Source of the DNA: Winogradskyella ursingii
Lineage (GTDB): Bacteria > Bacteroidota > Bacteroidia > Flavobacteriales > Flavobacteriaceae
Assembly (NCBI RefSeq): GCF_013403975.1
Contig: NZ_JABFDH010000001.1
Coordinates: 62,001-126,000 of the forward strand
Reading direction: 5' to 3'
Length of the DNA stretch: 64,000 nucleotides
Position 1 is the first letter of the stretch, and the number at the start of each line of letters is the position of its first letter. The notes below the pieces were generated by a model. The model had not been told where the DNA came from, did no database searches, and worked only from the letters and a program-made list of their open reading frames with translations. Both the position numbers and the translations under genes were made by a program. This document shows positions 19,773 to 29,001 of the stretch, piece after piece.

Positions 19773-19800
19773 TTGAAAATACAAGGATTTACTACCTTTG
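19773..19800 (+). promoter_or_regulatory. Promoter of uvrC
   Basis: TTG at 19773-19775, then 17 bases, then TACCTTTG at 19793-19800: a good match to the Bacteroidota TTG/TAnnTTTG promoter. The uvrC ATG begins at 19806, so the transcript would start at or within a few bases of the start codon and be nearly leaderless. Confidence 0.6.
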
Positions 19801-19805
19801 GTTAA

Positions 19806-21599
19806 ATGCCAGAAACTACCTTAGAAATACAAATTAAGACGCTACCTCACCAACCTGGTGTGTATCAATATTTTGATACCAACGAGCGTTTAATCTACGT
19901 AGGCAAGGCCAAAGATATAAAAAAACGCGTCAGTAGTTATTTTACAAAACACCATGATTATGGGAAAACTCGGGTATTGGTAAAAAATATTGCCAGTATA
20001 AAGCATATTGTGGTCGAAACAGAAAATGACGCTCTGCTTCTTGAGAACAATCTTATTAAAAAATACCAGCCAAAATACAATGTACTGTTAAAGGATGACA
20101 AATCCTATCCATGGATTTGTATTAAAAATGAGCGTTTTCCAAGAATATTCCCCACACGTCGCGTCATTAAGGATGGCTCAGAGTATTTTGGGCCGTATAC
20201 CCGAATGAAAACGGTTAAAACACTGTTGGGATTAATTAAAGGATTATACCAATTAAGAACTTGTAATTACGATTTGGCAGAGGAAAAAATCGAAGCTGGC
20301 AAATACAAAGTCTGTCTCGAATACCATTTGGGTAATTGCAAGGGTCCTTGTGAGGGTTTGGAATCTGAGGAGGAGTATCATTCCAACATTGCAGCAATTA
20401 GGGAAATTTTAAAAGGAAATTTTAAGGACTCGTTACAGCAATTTAAAATGCAGATGAAGAGTTATGCAGAAAACATGCAGTTTGAAGATGCTCAAAGAAT
20501 AAAGGATAAGCTAGAAATTCTTGAAAATTACCAATCCAAATCAACCGTAGTTAATCCTAAAATAAGCAACGTAGATGTATTTTCGATTGTGAGTGATGAA
20601 ACCTATGCTTATGTCAATTTTTTACAGTTAAGCTATGGTTCTATTATCCGCTCGCACACTTTAGAATTAAAGAAAAAACTCCAAGAATCCGACGAAGAAC
20701 TACTGGAACTGGCAATAACGGAAATTAGGCAACGTTTCAATTCAAATTCTAAGGAAATTTACGTGCCTTTCAAGGTAGATTTGGGTGAAGAAATAAAAGT
20801 GACTGTTCCCAAACTTGGTGATAAGAAAAAGATATTAGATCTGTCTGAGCGTAATGCCAAATATTACCGAATGGACAAAATAAAACAGATAAAGATTGTA
20901 GATCCAGATAGACACACAAAGCGCATAATGGCACAAATGAAAGCCGATTTGCGTCTCTCGGAAGAACCTCGACATATAGAATGTTTTGACAACAGTAACA
21001 TACAAGGCACCAATCCTGTTGCTGCGTGTGTAGTATTTAAAAATGGGAAACCAAGCAAAAAAGATTACCGACATTTTAATATAAAAACGGTTGAAGGTCC
21101 AGACGATTTTGCCTCGATGGAAGAAGTGGTTTACAGACGTTATAAAAGATTGCTGGAAGAGGATGAACCATTGCCACAACTAATAATTATCGATGGAGGT
21201 AAAGGCCAGTTGTCGTCTGCCTTAAAAAGTTTGGATATTTTAGGTCTGCGCGGAAAAATCGCAATTATTGGTATTGCAAAACGTTTAGAGGAATTATTCT
21301 ATCCAGATGATCCAATTCCACTATATTTAGATAAAAAAAGCGAAACGTTAAAAATCATTCAACAATTAAGAAACGAAGCCCATCGTTTTGGTATAGAACA
21401 TCATAGAAATCGACGAAGCAAAGGGGCACTTAAAACGGAGTTGGAAAATATAAAGGGTGTTGGTGAACAAACCATAATCGATTTAATGAAGGCATTTAAG
21501 AGCACCAAGCGTATTGCCAATGCAAAATTAGACGAACTTGAAGCGGTAGTTGGAATTTCGAGAGCAAATAAAATATATAATTATTATCACGAAGAATAG
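19806..21599 (+). CDS. uvrC: Excinuclease ABC subunit C
   Basis: Nuclease that makes both incisions in nucleotide excision repair after UvrAB damage recognition. 597 residues, standard length. Domains in order: GIY-YIG nuclease at the N-terminus (PGVYQYFD...LIYVGKAKDIKKRV), a cysteine-containing segment (CLEYHLGNCKGPCEG), the UvrBC motif (FEDAQRIKDKLEILENY), an RNase H-like nuclease (ECFDNSNIQG, LIIIDGGKGQLSSA) and C-terminal helix-hairpin-helix (LENIKGVGEQT). Confidence 0.98.
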   Translation: MPETTLEIQIKTLPHQPGVYQYFDTNERLIYVGKAKDIKKRVSSYFTKHHDYGKTRVLVKNIASIKHIVVETENDALLLENNLIKKYQPKYNVLLKDDKSYPWICIKNERFPRIFPTRRVIKDGSEYFGPYTRMKTVKTLLGLIKGLYQLRTCNYDLAEEKIEAGKYKVCLEYHLGNCKGPCEGLESEEEYHSNIAAIREILKGNFKDSLQQFKMQMKSYAENMQFEDAQRIKDKLEILENYQSKSTVVNPKISNVDVFSIVSDETYAYVNFLQLSYGSIIRSHTLELKKKLQESDEELLELAITEIRQRFNSNSKEIYVPFKVDLGEEIKVTVPKLGDKKKILDLSERNAKYYRMDKIKQIKIVDPDRHTKRIMAQMKADLRLSEEPRHIECFDNSNIQGTNPVAACVVFKNGKPSKKDYRHFNIKTVEGPDDFASMEEVVYRRYKRLLEEDEPLPQLIIIDGGKGQLSSALKSLDILGLRGKIAIIGIAKRLEELFYPDDPIPLYLDKKSETLKIIQQLRNEAHRFGIEHHRNRRSKGALKTELENIKGVGEQTIIDLMKAFKSTKRIANAKLDELEAVVGISRANKIYNYYHEE

Positions 21600-21600
21600 G

Positions 21601-23868
21601 TTGAAAATAACATTCACATATCATTCAAAAAAAGGGATTCAGTATCTCATTTTAGTGTTGTTGATTTGTTTTAGCATGAGTAGCATAAATCTATACGCTC
21701 AAGACAATCAAGATCCTAAAATTGGTTTAGTTCTCAGTGGTGGAGGAGCCAAAGGTTTTGCTCATATAGGTGCGTTAAAGGTCATAGATAGTCTTGGTAT
21801 AAAAATAGATTATATATCTGGCACAAGTATGGGAGCAATAATAGGATCGTTGTATGCCACAGGATATTCAGGCAAACAATTGGAAGAAATGTTCAACAGC
21901 CAAGATTTTGATGCCTTAATTAATGACAGATTTCCAAGAGCCTCAAAACCGTTTTATGAACGAGAGAATACAGAAAAATATGCAGTAAGCTTACCGTTTG
22001 ATAATTTTGAAATCAATCTACCTTCCGCATTATCAAGAGGTCAGAACGTTTATAATCTATTGTATCAATTGATGCTTCCTGTAAACGACATCAGTGATTT
22101 TGACCAATTACCAATACCATTTTTTTGTGTGTCTACAAATATAGAAACCGGAGAATCGATAATTATGGACCATGGTAGTTTGCCACTTGCAGTTGCCGCA
22201 AGCGGAGCATTACCTTCTTTGTTTCAACCTGTTATAATTGGCGATAAGATTTTAATAGATGGAGGTGTTACCAACAATTTTCCTGTTGAAGAACTTAGAG
22301 CAAAAGGAATGGATATTATAATTGGTGTGGATGTCCAGGATGCTCTAAAGGATAGAGAAGCATTGAAGTCGGCACCGGAAATTTTATTGCAGATCAATAA
22401 TTTTAGAACTATTAATGCAATGAAAAACAAGGCTGCTTTAACAGATGTTTACATTAAACCAGATATCGAAGAATTTTCAGTTGTCTCTTTTAGTGAAGGT
22501 GAGGATATTATTGCCAATGGAGAAGCTGCCGCCAGAAAAAATCTCAACGCATTATTAAATATAAAAAACAAGCAAACCCATAATTATGAGCGAGAAGACC
22601 TAAATATTTTAGATAGCTTAAGAATTAATTCTGTAGATATAGAGGGGAATGAGCGTTACACCAGATCTTATATCATAGGAAAACTGAAGTTTAAGAGTAA
22701 CAGAAAAATTAGCTACGAGGGTTTTAGAAGAGGTATAAATAACCTTATAGCTACAAATAATTTTGACACATTTCGTTATCGTTTAGAGCCGACTGAGGAT
22801 GGTTCTGGTTTTAATCTAAAAGGGGCTGTTAAAGAATCTGAAACGACAACTTTTTTAAAATTGGGACTTCACTACGATGATTTATACAAGAGTGCATTAC
22901 TGGCTAACCTCACGAAGAAACGCTTATTGTTTGACAACGATGTCGCTTCATTGGATATTATTTTAGGAGACAATTCAAGATATAATTTTAATTATTTTAT
23001 AGATAAAGGTTATTACATTAGTATTGGGTGGAAATCACGTTTTAACCAATTCAACAAAAATGTGAATCCACTATTGGCCTTGGAGTCTGGATCGCCACTT
23101 CTGGAAGATATCAATAAAATAGATGCTCAGGTTTCGGATTTCACAAACCAGATTTACCTTCAGACTATATTTAGACAAGATTTTGCGTTACGTGCGGGAG
23201 CAGAACACAAAAGATTAAAAATCATCTCCGAGACCTTGTTTGACGAAGATCAGGAAGGAGAAGTCACCTTTGAAAATACGGACTACTTTAGCATATTCGG
23301 TAACTTAAAGTTTGATGATTACAGTGATGCGTACTTTCCTAAAAGTGGATTTTATTTTAACGGTACGTTTCATTTATACTTAAACGCATCAAGCTTTAAT
23401 GAAGACTTTGATGAATTTTCTATAGCCAAGGCAGATATTGGATATGCTTTTGGATTAAGCGACAAGCTAACTCTAAAATCAGAAACGAGCGGTGGCTTTA
23501 AAATTGGTGACAAATCTACCAACACATTGGGTTTTGGTATAGGAGGCTATGGTGCCAATTTTATCAATAACTTTTATTCGTTTTATGGTTATGATTATTT
23601 AGAACTCTCAGGAGATAGCTTCGTAAAAGCAACCTTTACCCTAGATTATGAGTTATTCAACAATCATCATATTTTACTTGCGGCCAATTATGCTAATATT
23701 GACGATGGTCTTTTTGAAACCGGTCAGTTTTTTTCGTCCCCGAATTTTAGCGGTTATGCTTTGGGATATTCTTTAGAAACATTTTTGGGCCCACTCGAAG
23801 CTAAGTATACTTATTCGCCGGAAACAGGTAATAGTTATTGGTTTTTTAATTTAGGCTTTTGGTTTTGA
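21601..23868 (+). CDS. Patatin-like phospholipase fused to an outer-membrane beta-barrel
   Basis: I place the start at the TTG at 21601, two bases after uvrC stops (755 residues); an ATG at 21550 would sit inside uvrC. A signal peptide ends near SINLYAQ. The patatin domain has the oxyanion loop GGGAKG (47-52), the nucleophile elbow GTSMG with Ser76, and Asp220 in DGG. Next comes a POTRA-like segment (NSVDIEGNERYTRSYIIGKL) and a C-terminal barrel ending in a hydrophobic F-terminated strand (WFFNLGFWF). This is the PlpD/type Vd layout, predicted to place a lipase at the outer membrane. Its substrate is not shown by sequence. Confidence 0.9.
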   Translation: MKITFTYHSKKGIQYLILVLLICFSMSSINLYAQDNQDPKIGLVLSGGGAKGFAHIGALKVIDSLGIKIDYISGTSMGAIIGSLYATGYSGKQLEEMFNSQDFDALINDRFPRASKPFYERENTEKYAVSLPFDNFEINLPSALSRGQNVYNLLYQLMLPVNDISDFDQLPIPFFCVSTNIETGESIIMDHGSLPLAVAASGALPSLFQPVIIGDKILIDGGVTNNFPVEELRAKGMDIIIGVDVQDALKDREALKSAPEILLQINNFRTINAMKNKAALTDVYIKPDIEEFSVVSFSEGEDIIANGEAAARKNLNALLNIKNKQTHNYEREDLNILDSLRINSVDIEGNERYTRSYIIGKLKFKSNRKISYEGFRRGINNLIATNNFDTFRYRLEPTEDGSGFNLKGAVKESETTTFLKLGLHYDDLYKSALLANLTKKRLLFDNDVASLDIILGDNSRYNFNYFIDKGYYISIGWKSRFNQFNKNVNPLLALESGSPLLEDINKIDAQVSDFTNQIYLQTIFRQDFALRAGAEHKRLKIISETLFDEDQEGEVTFENTDYFSIFGNLKFDDYSDAYFPKSGFYFNGTFHLYLNASSFNEDFDEFSIAKADIGYAFGLSDKLTLKSETSGGFKIGDKSTNTLGFGIGGYGANFINNFYSFYGYDYLELSGDSFVKATFTLDYELFNNHHILLAANYANIDDGLFETGQFFSSPNFSGYALGYSLETFLGPLEAKYTYSPETGNSYWFFNLGFWF

Positions 23869-24223
23869 CAAAGTGCAAAATTTTGACCTTTGTTTTGATG
23901 TCACATGATTACCTAAATAATTTCTCTATCTCTAATACTTGATTAATTAGGTTGTAAATTACGTGTGAAAAGCGTCAAGGTTTTAATATTTCAAAAATAA
24001 TTTTCATCTTTGTGTTAACATGAAACCATTCTGGCCAAATATTAAACTTCACTTGCATTTCCTTATCATTAGGAATCCAGAATAACATGTATGTCATGCT
24101 GAACTCTTGTACTGTGCGCAGTCGAAGTATGATTCAGTATCTCATCAAATTTCGTATCTTTAAGAACAGTTTGCTTTATACCTTTAGTCGTATAGACAAA
24201 TAACCTTTTAAACACATTAAAGA
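23869..24223. other. Intergenic region before hmgA
   Basis: 355 bases without a plausible gene. It contains a degenerate dispersed-repeat-like stretch (24091-24147). I saw no clear terminator or promoter. Confidence 0.5.
24091..24147. repeat. Degenerate short dispersed palindrome
   Basis: Contains CATGCTGAACTC near its start and GATTCAGTATCTCAT near its end, which pair imperfectly (GCTGAA with TTCAGT). I recall the related CATGCTGAACTTG...TTCAGCATCT palindrome as common between flavobacterial genes, so this looks like a decayed copy with an insertion in its loop. Confidence 0.4.
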
Positions 24224-25381
24224 ATGCCATTCTATCATAAATTAGGGAAAATTCCGCATAAGCGGCACACGCAATTCAAAAAACCGGACGGTAGCTTTTA
24301 TTACGAACAGTTGTTCGGCACCATAGGTTTTGACGGTATGAGTACCAACAGTTACCACGAACAGCGACCAACTCAGGTTAAGGAAATTAAAAAACAATAC
24401 AGCGTAGCGCCAAAGATTGCTAAAGAAAACAATATGCAATCTTATCGATTTAAAGGCTTTCAGGTTAAGCCAGAAAACGACTATTTAGACAGCCGTAAAA
24501 CGATACTTACCAATAACGATTGCAGTATCATTCTGGCTGCGCCAAAACAATCTACCAAGGATTATTTTTATAAAAATACCGATGCAGATGAATTGATTTT
24601 TGTCCATAAGGGCACAGGAAAACTAAGAACACATTTAGGCAATCTCGACTTTAAATACGGTGATTATCTCGTTGTGCCGAGAGGTATCATTTATAAAATG
24701 GATTTTGACACTGACGACAATAGATTGTTTATTGTTGAAAGTAGAAGACCAATCTACACGCCAAAACGCTATCGTAATTGGTTTGGGCAATTGTTGGAAC
24801 ATTCGCCATTCTGCGAGCGTGATTTAAGACAACCTTACGAATTGGAAACCAATAATGAGTCGGGAGAATTTCTAATCAAAATAAAAAAGCAGGATGATAT
24901 TTTCGATATGGTCTATGCCTCGCATCCTTTTGATGTGGTGGGTTACGACGGATATAATTATCCGTATGCATTTTCAATCCATGATTTTGAACCGATTACA
25001 GGGCGCATTCATCAACCACCACCAGTGCACCAAACCTTTGAAACAGATGCATTTGTAGTTTGTAGCTTTGTACCACGATTGTACGATTATCATCCTAAAA
25101 GCGTACCTGCACCATATAATCATAGTAACATTGATAGCGATGAAGTTTTGTATTATGTCGATGGTGATTTTATGAGCCGAAATGATATTGAAAAGGGGCA
25201 CATATCATTGCATCCAGCAGGCATTCCGCACGGACCACATCCAGGAGCAATGGAACGCAGTATTGGTAAAGTGAAAACAGACGAGTTGGCCGTAATGGTA
25301 GATACATTTAAACCATTAAAAGTAACCGAAGAGGCTTTGAAGATTGCCAGTGGTGATTATTACAGGTCTTGGTTAGAGTAA
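24224..25381 (+). CDS. hmgA: Homogentisate 1,2-dioxygenase
   Basis: Ring-cleaving, Fe(II)-dependent enzyme of tyrosine/phenylalanine catabolism, converting homogentisate to maleylacetoacetate. 385 residues of cupin type. The N-terminus (MPFYHKLGKIPHKRHTQF) and GFDGMSTNSYHEQRPT match the bacterial family. The metal-binding region includes PPPVHQTFET, and the HPAGIPHGPHPGAME segment carries the His cluster. The upstream enzyme of the pathway, hppD, follows after a 437-base gap that contains a decayed element. Confidence 0.95.
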   Translation: MPFYHKLGKIPHKRHTQFKKPDGSFYYEQLFGTIGFDGMSTNSYHEQRPTQVKEIKKQYSVAPKIAKENNMQSYRFKGFQVKPENDYLDSRKTILTNNDCSIILAAPKQSTKDYFYKNTDADELIFVHKGTGKLRTHLGNLDFKYGDYLVVPRGIIYKMDFDTDDNRLFIVESRRPIYTPKRYRNWFGQLLEHSPFCERDLRQPYELETNNESGEFLIKIKKQDDIFDMVYASHPFDVVGYDGYNYPYAFSIHDFEPITGRIHQPPPVHQTFETDAFVVCSFVPRLYDYHPKSVPAPYNHSNIDSDEVLYYVDGDFMSRNDIEKGHISLHPAGIPHGPHPGAMERSIGKVKTDELAVMVDTFKPLKVTEEALKIASGDYYRSWLE

Positions 25382-25398
25382 AAACGAAAATAGAATCA

Positions 25399-25414
25399 AG
25401 AATAGAGAAAAGAG
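25399..25414. repeat. Left inverted repeat of the IVS-like element
   Basis: AGAATAGAGAAAAGAG. Pairs with the complement of 25780-25795 (AGAATAGAGAGAAAAG) over 14 positions if two bases are bulged. Purine-rich, so part of the match could be compositional. Confidence 0.5.
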
Positions 25415-25446
25415 AATTTGAATAATAGAAAAGGACAAAACTATAA

Positions 25447-25742
25447 AAATCTCAAAATTTAGAATTTGGGAATTGAAATTGTAGATGACGATTTTAGCGT
25501 TACTAACGGTTTCTAAATGAAGAGAAGTTTGGGATGGTTTCACAAATTAAAAGATGTTTGTTTCAATTCCAAGTTATATAGCTTAAGGTTCCTCTAGAAC
25601 AGAAAAGTCATTCTCTCATTTTATTGATATAGCATTGGGTTCATCATTTGAACTTGAAACACAATTAATCATAGCAAATAAAAGACAGTACATTTTAGTT
25701 AATAAATTAAAAACATTAGAAAGTAAAATAGCTGAGTTTTAA
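25447..25742 (+). pseudogene. Decayed four-helix-bundle (23S rRNA IVS-type) protein gene
   Basis: Pieces of the family survive in different frames. One frame reads EKFGMVSQIKR, then the frame changes to give SIPSYIA, an in-frame TAA at 25584-25586, and then GSSRTEKSFSHF and FIDIALGSSFELETQLI, ending at TAA 25740-25742. These match the hallmark SIPSNIAEG and GSSxELETQL segments of the four-helix-bundle family. At least one frameshift and one nonsense codon are present, and the N-terminal part is broken by further stops. It cannot make the full ~118-residue protein. Confidence 0.85.
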
Positions 25743-25779
25743 AAGATGACCATGGGTTTCCAGAATAAACTTTAATCGT

Positions 25780-25795
25780 CTTTTCTCTCTATTCT
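25780..25795. repeat. Right inverted repeat of the IVS-like element
   Basis: CTTTTCTCTCTATTCT, the partner of 25399-25414. It ends 23 bases before the hppD ATG, so it may have displaced or altered the native upstream region of hppD. Confidence 0.5.
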
Positions 25796-25818
25796 AACTT
25801 CTTAATTCAATAAAAGAT

Positions 25819-26979
25819 ATGAGCAAAGAAATAAAATCAGTAGACTATGGTCTAGAAAAAATTTTTGAAGGAGCGCAGGACTTTCTTCCGCTTCTAGGAA
25901 CAGATTACGTAGAGTTTTATGTAGGTAATGCCAAACAAGCCGCACATTTCTATAAAACCGCCTTCGGTTTTCAGTCCTTTGCATACAGAGGATTAGAAAC
26001 AGGCTCAAAGGACTCGGTGAGTTATGTGCTAAAACAGGATAAAATTCGCTTAGTGCTTACCACACCACTTAATAGTAAATCCAAAATAAACGACCATATC
26101 GTAAAACATGGAGACGGAGTTAAGGTTGTGGCACTTTGGGTAGATGACGCGCGTAAATCTTATGAAGAAACTACCAAGCGTGGTGCAAAATCCTATATGG
26201 AACCAAAGGTTGAAACCGATGAACATGGTGAAGTCGTAAGAGCAGGAATTTACACTTACGGTGAAACTGTGCACATGTTTGTAGAACGTAAAAACTACAA
26301 CGGAAAATTTATGCCTGGGTTTGTAGAATGGAAAAGCGATTACAATCCAGAACCTGTTGGCTTAAAGTATATTGATCATATGGTTGGCAATGTAGGTTGG
26401 GGAGAAATGAACACTTGGGTAAAATGGTACGAAGACGTAATGGGATTTGTGAATTTTTTGTCGTTCGACGATAAACAAATCCATACTGAATATTCAGCAT
26501 TGATGAGCAAGGTAATGAGTAACGGCAATGGCAGAATAAAATTCCCGATTAACGAACCTGCTGAAGGCAAAAAACGGTCTCAAATTGAAGAATATCTCGA
26601 TTTTTACGAAGGATCAGGTGTTCAGCATATTGCAGTGGCAACTGATGATATTGTGACTACCGTAGCTCAGTTAAAATCCAGAGGAGTAGAATTCTTATCT
26701 ACACCACCACAAGAATACTATACAGCTGTGCCAGGAAGATTAGAAGAATTTAGTCATGAGCTGAGAGAAGATATCGAAACTTTAAAAGGATTAGGTATTA
26801 TGATTGATGCAGATGAAGAAGGTTATTTGCTTCAAATATTCACAAAACCTGTAGAAGATAGACCTACACTTTTCTTTGAAATAATTCAACGTATGGGAGC
26901 TCGAGGTTTCGGTGCAGGAAATTTTAAAGCTCTGTTTGAATCCATTGAACGCGAACAAGCTAAAAGGGGAACTTTATAA
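25819..26979 (+). CDS. hppD: 4-hydroxyphenylpyruvate dioxygenase
   Basis: Fe(II) enzyme that turns 4-hydroxyphenylpyruvate into homogentisate, the substrate of HmgA encoded just upstream. 386 residues, two VOC-type domains. The three iron ligands of the facial triad are visible: His187 (DHMVGNV), His270 (QHIAVAT) and Glu354 (FFEIIQR). The C-terminal GARGFGAGNFKALFESIE is typical. Same strand as hmgA, but the two genes are separated by the element remnant. Confidence 0.97.
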   Translation: MSKEIKSVDYGLEKIFEGAQDFLPLLGTDYVEFYVGNAKQAAHFYKTAFGFQSFAYRGLETGSKDSVSYVLKQDKIRLVLTTPLNSKSKINDHIVKHGDGVKVVALWVDDARKSYEETTKRGAKSYMEPKVETDEHGEVVRAGIYTYGETVHMFVERKNYNGKFMPGFVEWKSDYNPEPVGLKYIDHMVGNVGWGEMNTWVKWYEDVMGFVNFLSFDDKQIHTEYSALMSKVMSNGNGRIKFPINEPAEGKKRSQIEEYLDFYEGSGVQHIAVATDDIVTTVAQLKSRGVEFLSTPPQEYYTAVPGRLEEFSHELREDIETLKGLGIMIDADEEGYLLQIFTKPVEDRPTLFFEIIQRMGARGFGAGNFKALFESIEREQAKRGTL

Positions 26980-26988
26980 ATTAAAAAT

Positions 26989-27018
26989 GCGCGTTTAACT
27001 CCCTGTAGCTAAACGCGC
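26989..27018. terminator. Hairpin after hppD
   Basis: Perfect 9-bp arms GCGCGTTTA (26989-26997) and TAAACGCGC (27010-27018) starting 10 bases after the hppD stop. The plus-strand tail is only TT followed by A residues, so intrinsic termination would be weak; the T-rich tail is on the minus strand. Confidence 0.5.
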
Positions 27019-27258
27019 TTAAAAAAACCAACTCAAATAATTCTAATTCTAACATGTCAAACTTGTTGGATTAAATTTTAACACGTTCTATTTATGCATC
27101 GCATAAGTTTAAAAATGTGAGCATTAAGCGAAATTATTGTTAATATTAGCCAAGGATTTTGATTGTATTTTAACCTTTTAATACATTTGGAATAGTAATT
27201 GTAATTCATATAATTATAACGTTGAAAGAGCGTTATTTTAATTGCAACACTGAGAGTT

Positions 27259-28050
27259 ATGAAACATTTATTTACAATTATATTACTGCTTGTGGGATTG
27301 TCCACTTCAAAGTCACAGATGGACCCAGCGTTTCAAGAAGGTGAATGGTTTGAATTCAGGATGAGCTATAGTGGCTGGTTTAAGGCTGGTGAGGCTACGC
27401 TAAAAGTAGATGAAAAAGAATTGAACGGTAAAAAAGTTTACCACGTTGTAGGAAAAGGAAAAACAACAGGATTGGCTAATGCCTTTTTTAAGGTAAGAGA
27501 TCGCTACGAAAGCTATTTTGATAAAGAAACAGGAGCACCTTATAAATTTATCCGAAAAATTGATGAAGGTGGCCACACCAAAGACATTGAAATAGATTTT
27601 AAGCACCGAGAAAGAAAAGCGGTTGTTAATAATAAAAAGCATAAGGAAGTAAAGACTATTGCCACTGAGCAAGATGTTCAGGATATGGTTTCGATGTATT
27701 ATTATTTACGAAACAATATTGATATTGCTACTTTGCGAGAAGGTGACGAAATTAAAACTAACATGTTTTTTGATGAAGAAAACTACGGTTTCAAACTCAA
27801 GTACTTAGGCAAGGAAACTATTAATGTAGATGTTAATGGCAGTGATGTTAAAGTTAATACCCTAAGGTTTAGACCTTACGTTATGGCAGGTCGCGTGTTT
27901 AAGGAGGAAGAAAGTCTGACGCTTTGGGTCAGTGCAGACAAAAATAAGATACCTTTGAAAATAAAAGCAGATTTGGCTGTTGGTTCCCTACGTGCGGATT
28001 TAGTAAAATTCTCAGGTCTCAAACACCCTTTTAAAATAGTAGTAGATTAA
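27259..28050 (+). CDS. Secreted DUF3108-family protein
   Basis: 263 residues with an N-terminal signal peptide (cleavage near TSKSQ, residue 20). The segments GEWFEFRMSYSGWFKAGEATL, YHVVGKGKTTGLANAFFKVRDRYESYFD and the C-terminal ADLAVGSLRADLVKF match the DUF3108 beta-rich family, whose members are predicted to be periplasmic or outer-membrane associated. Function unknown. It is the first gene of a tight four-gene run (spacings of 6, 12 and 0 bases) with kynA, an M23 peptidase and pgi. Confidence 0.8.
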   Translation: MKHLFTIILLLVGLSTSKSQMDPAFQEGEWFEFRMSYSGWFKAGEATLKVDEKELNGKKVYHVVGKGKTTGLANAFFKVRDRYESYFDKETGAPYKFIRKIDEGGHTKDIEIDFKHRERKAVVNNKKHKEVKTIATEQDVQDMVSMYYYLRNNIDIATLREGDEIKTNMFFDEENYGFKLKYLGKETINVDVNGSDVKVNTLRFRPYVMAGRVFKEEESLTLWVSADKNKIPLKIKADLAVGSLRADLVKFSGLKHPFKIVVD

Positions 28051-28056
28051 AATAAT

Positions 28057-28989
28057 ATGCACGACTTACATAAATTTGATAATATCGTTAAAGAACTTCA
28101 AAAAAAGTACATAGCGATAGAGCAAGATACAGATGACCATTTATACGGCTTGCTCTACAGCAAGCCGATTACATATTGGGATTATATACAGACCGATGCA
28201 TTGCTCAGCCTTCAGATTCAGCGAACAACTCTTCCTGATGAAATGGTATTTATTGCCTATCATCAAATCAATGAACTTATCTTTAAAATGATTCTATGGG
28301 AAATTTCCCAAGTTGCAGAAAAGGAAGAACTAAATGTTGAGTATTTCGAAAGTAAAATAATGCGTATCAGTCGTTATTTTGATATGTTGACCACATCCTT
28401 TAACATTATGCGTGAAGGCATGGAGGTGGAGCAATACATGAAATTTAGATACACCTTAACACCAGCCAGCGGATTTCAAAGTGCGCAGTATCGTTTGATA
28501 GAATTTGCATCAACTGAGTTAATTAATCTTATTGATTATAGATTTAGAAAAGATATCAATCGCGACACACCATTTACACATGCCTTTGAGCATTTGTATT
28601 GGCAAGCCGCAGGAAAAGATCACAAAACTGGTAAGAAATCCACACTTTTAATTAATTTTGAAAAACGTTACAAAGAAGATTTTTTAAGGTTTATGGAAAC
28701 CTACAATACTAAAAATCTTTGGACGCGGTTTAAGGAGTTGCCAAAAGCAGATCAAAAAGACGATGATTTGGTAAAAGCCATGAGACATTACGACTATACG
28801 GTTAATGTAACTTGGGTAATGGCGCATTACAATGCAGCCGTACATTACATAGAAAGTGGTATAGGTGATGGTGAGGCTACAGGAGGTAGTGATTGGAAAA
28901 AATACATGCACCCCAAATATCAAAAGCGTATTTTCTTTCCTGATCTTTGGACAGAAGATGAATTGGAAAACTGGGGACAAAACATATAA
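28057..28989 (+). CDS. kynA: Tryptophan 2,3-dioxygenase
   Basis: Heme enzyme that opens the indole ring of L-tryptophan to N-formylkynurenine, the first step of the kynurenine pathway. 310 residues. Family marks are YGLLYSKPITYWDYIQTDALLSLQ, DEMVFIAYHQINELIFKMILWE, the RYTLTPASGFQSAQYR substrate segment and FEHLYWQAAG with the likely proximal heme His. No other kynurenine-pathway gene is adjacent. Confidence 0.95.
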   Translation: MHDLHKFDNIVKELQKKYIAIEQDTDDHLYGLLYSKPITYWDYIQTDALLSLQIQRTTLPDEMVFIAYHQINELIFKMILWEISQVAEKEELNVEYFESKIMRISRYFDMLTTSFNIMREGMEVEQYMKFRYTLTPASGFQSAQYRLIEFASTELINLIDYRFRKDINRDTPFTHAFEHLYWQAAGKDHKTGKKSTLLINFEKRYKEDFLRFMETYNTKNLWTRFKELPKADQKDDDLVKAMRHYDYTVNVTWVMAHYNAAVHYIESGIGDGEATGGSDWKKYMHPKYQKRIFFPDLWTEDELENWGQNI

Positions 28990-29001
28990 TTTAGTTATTA
29001 A

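Larger units (their letters stand above)
25382..25818. mobile_element. Intervening-sequence-like element remnant between hmgA and hppD
   Basis: 437 bases between two tyrosine-catabolic genes. It holds near-matching inverted repeats at its two sides (25399-25414 and 25780-25795) and, between them, a decayed four-helix-bundle gene (25447-25742). In 23S rRNA, intervening sequences have this layout: a long stem flanking a four-helix-bundle protein gene. Here it lies outside rRNA. The element interpretation is inference. Confidence 0.5.

Noticed and set aside
24224..26979. hmgA and hppD as a single intact operon
   Set aside because: A 437-base gap with a decayed element separates them, so a shared transcript cannot be assumed from position alone.
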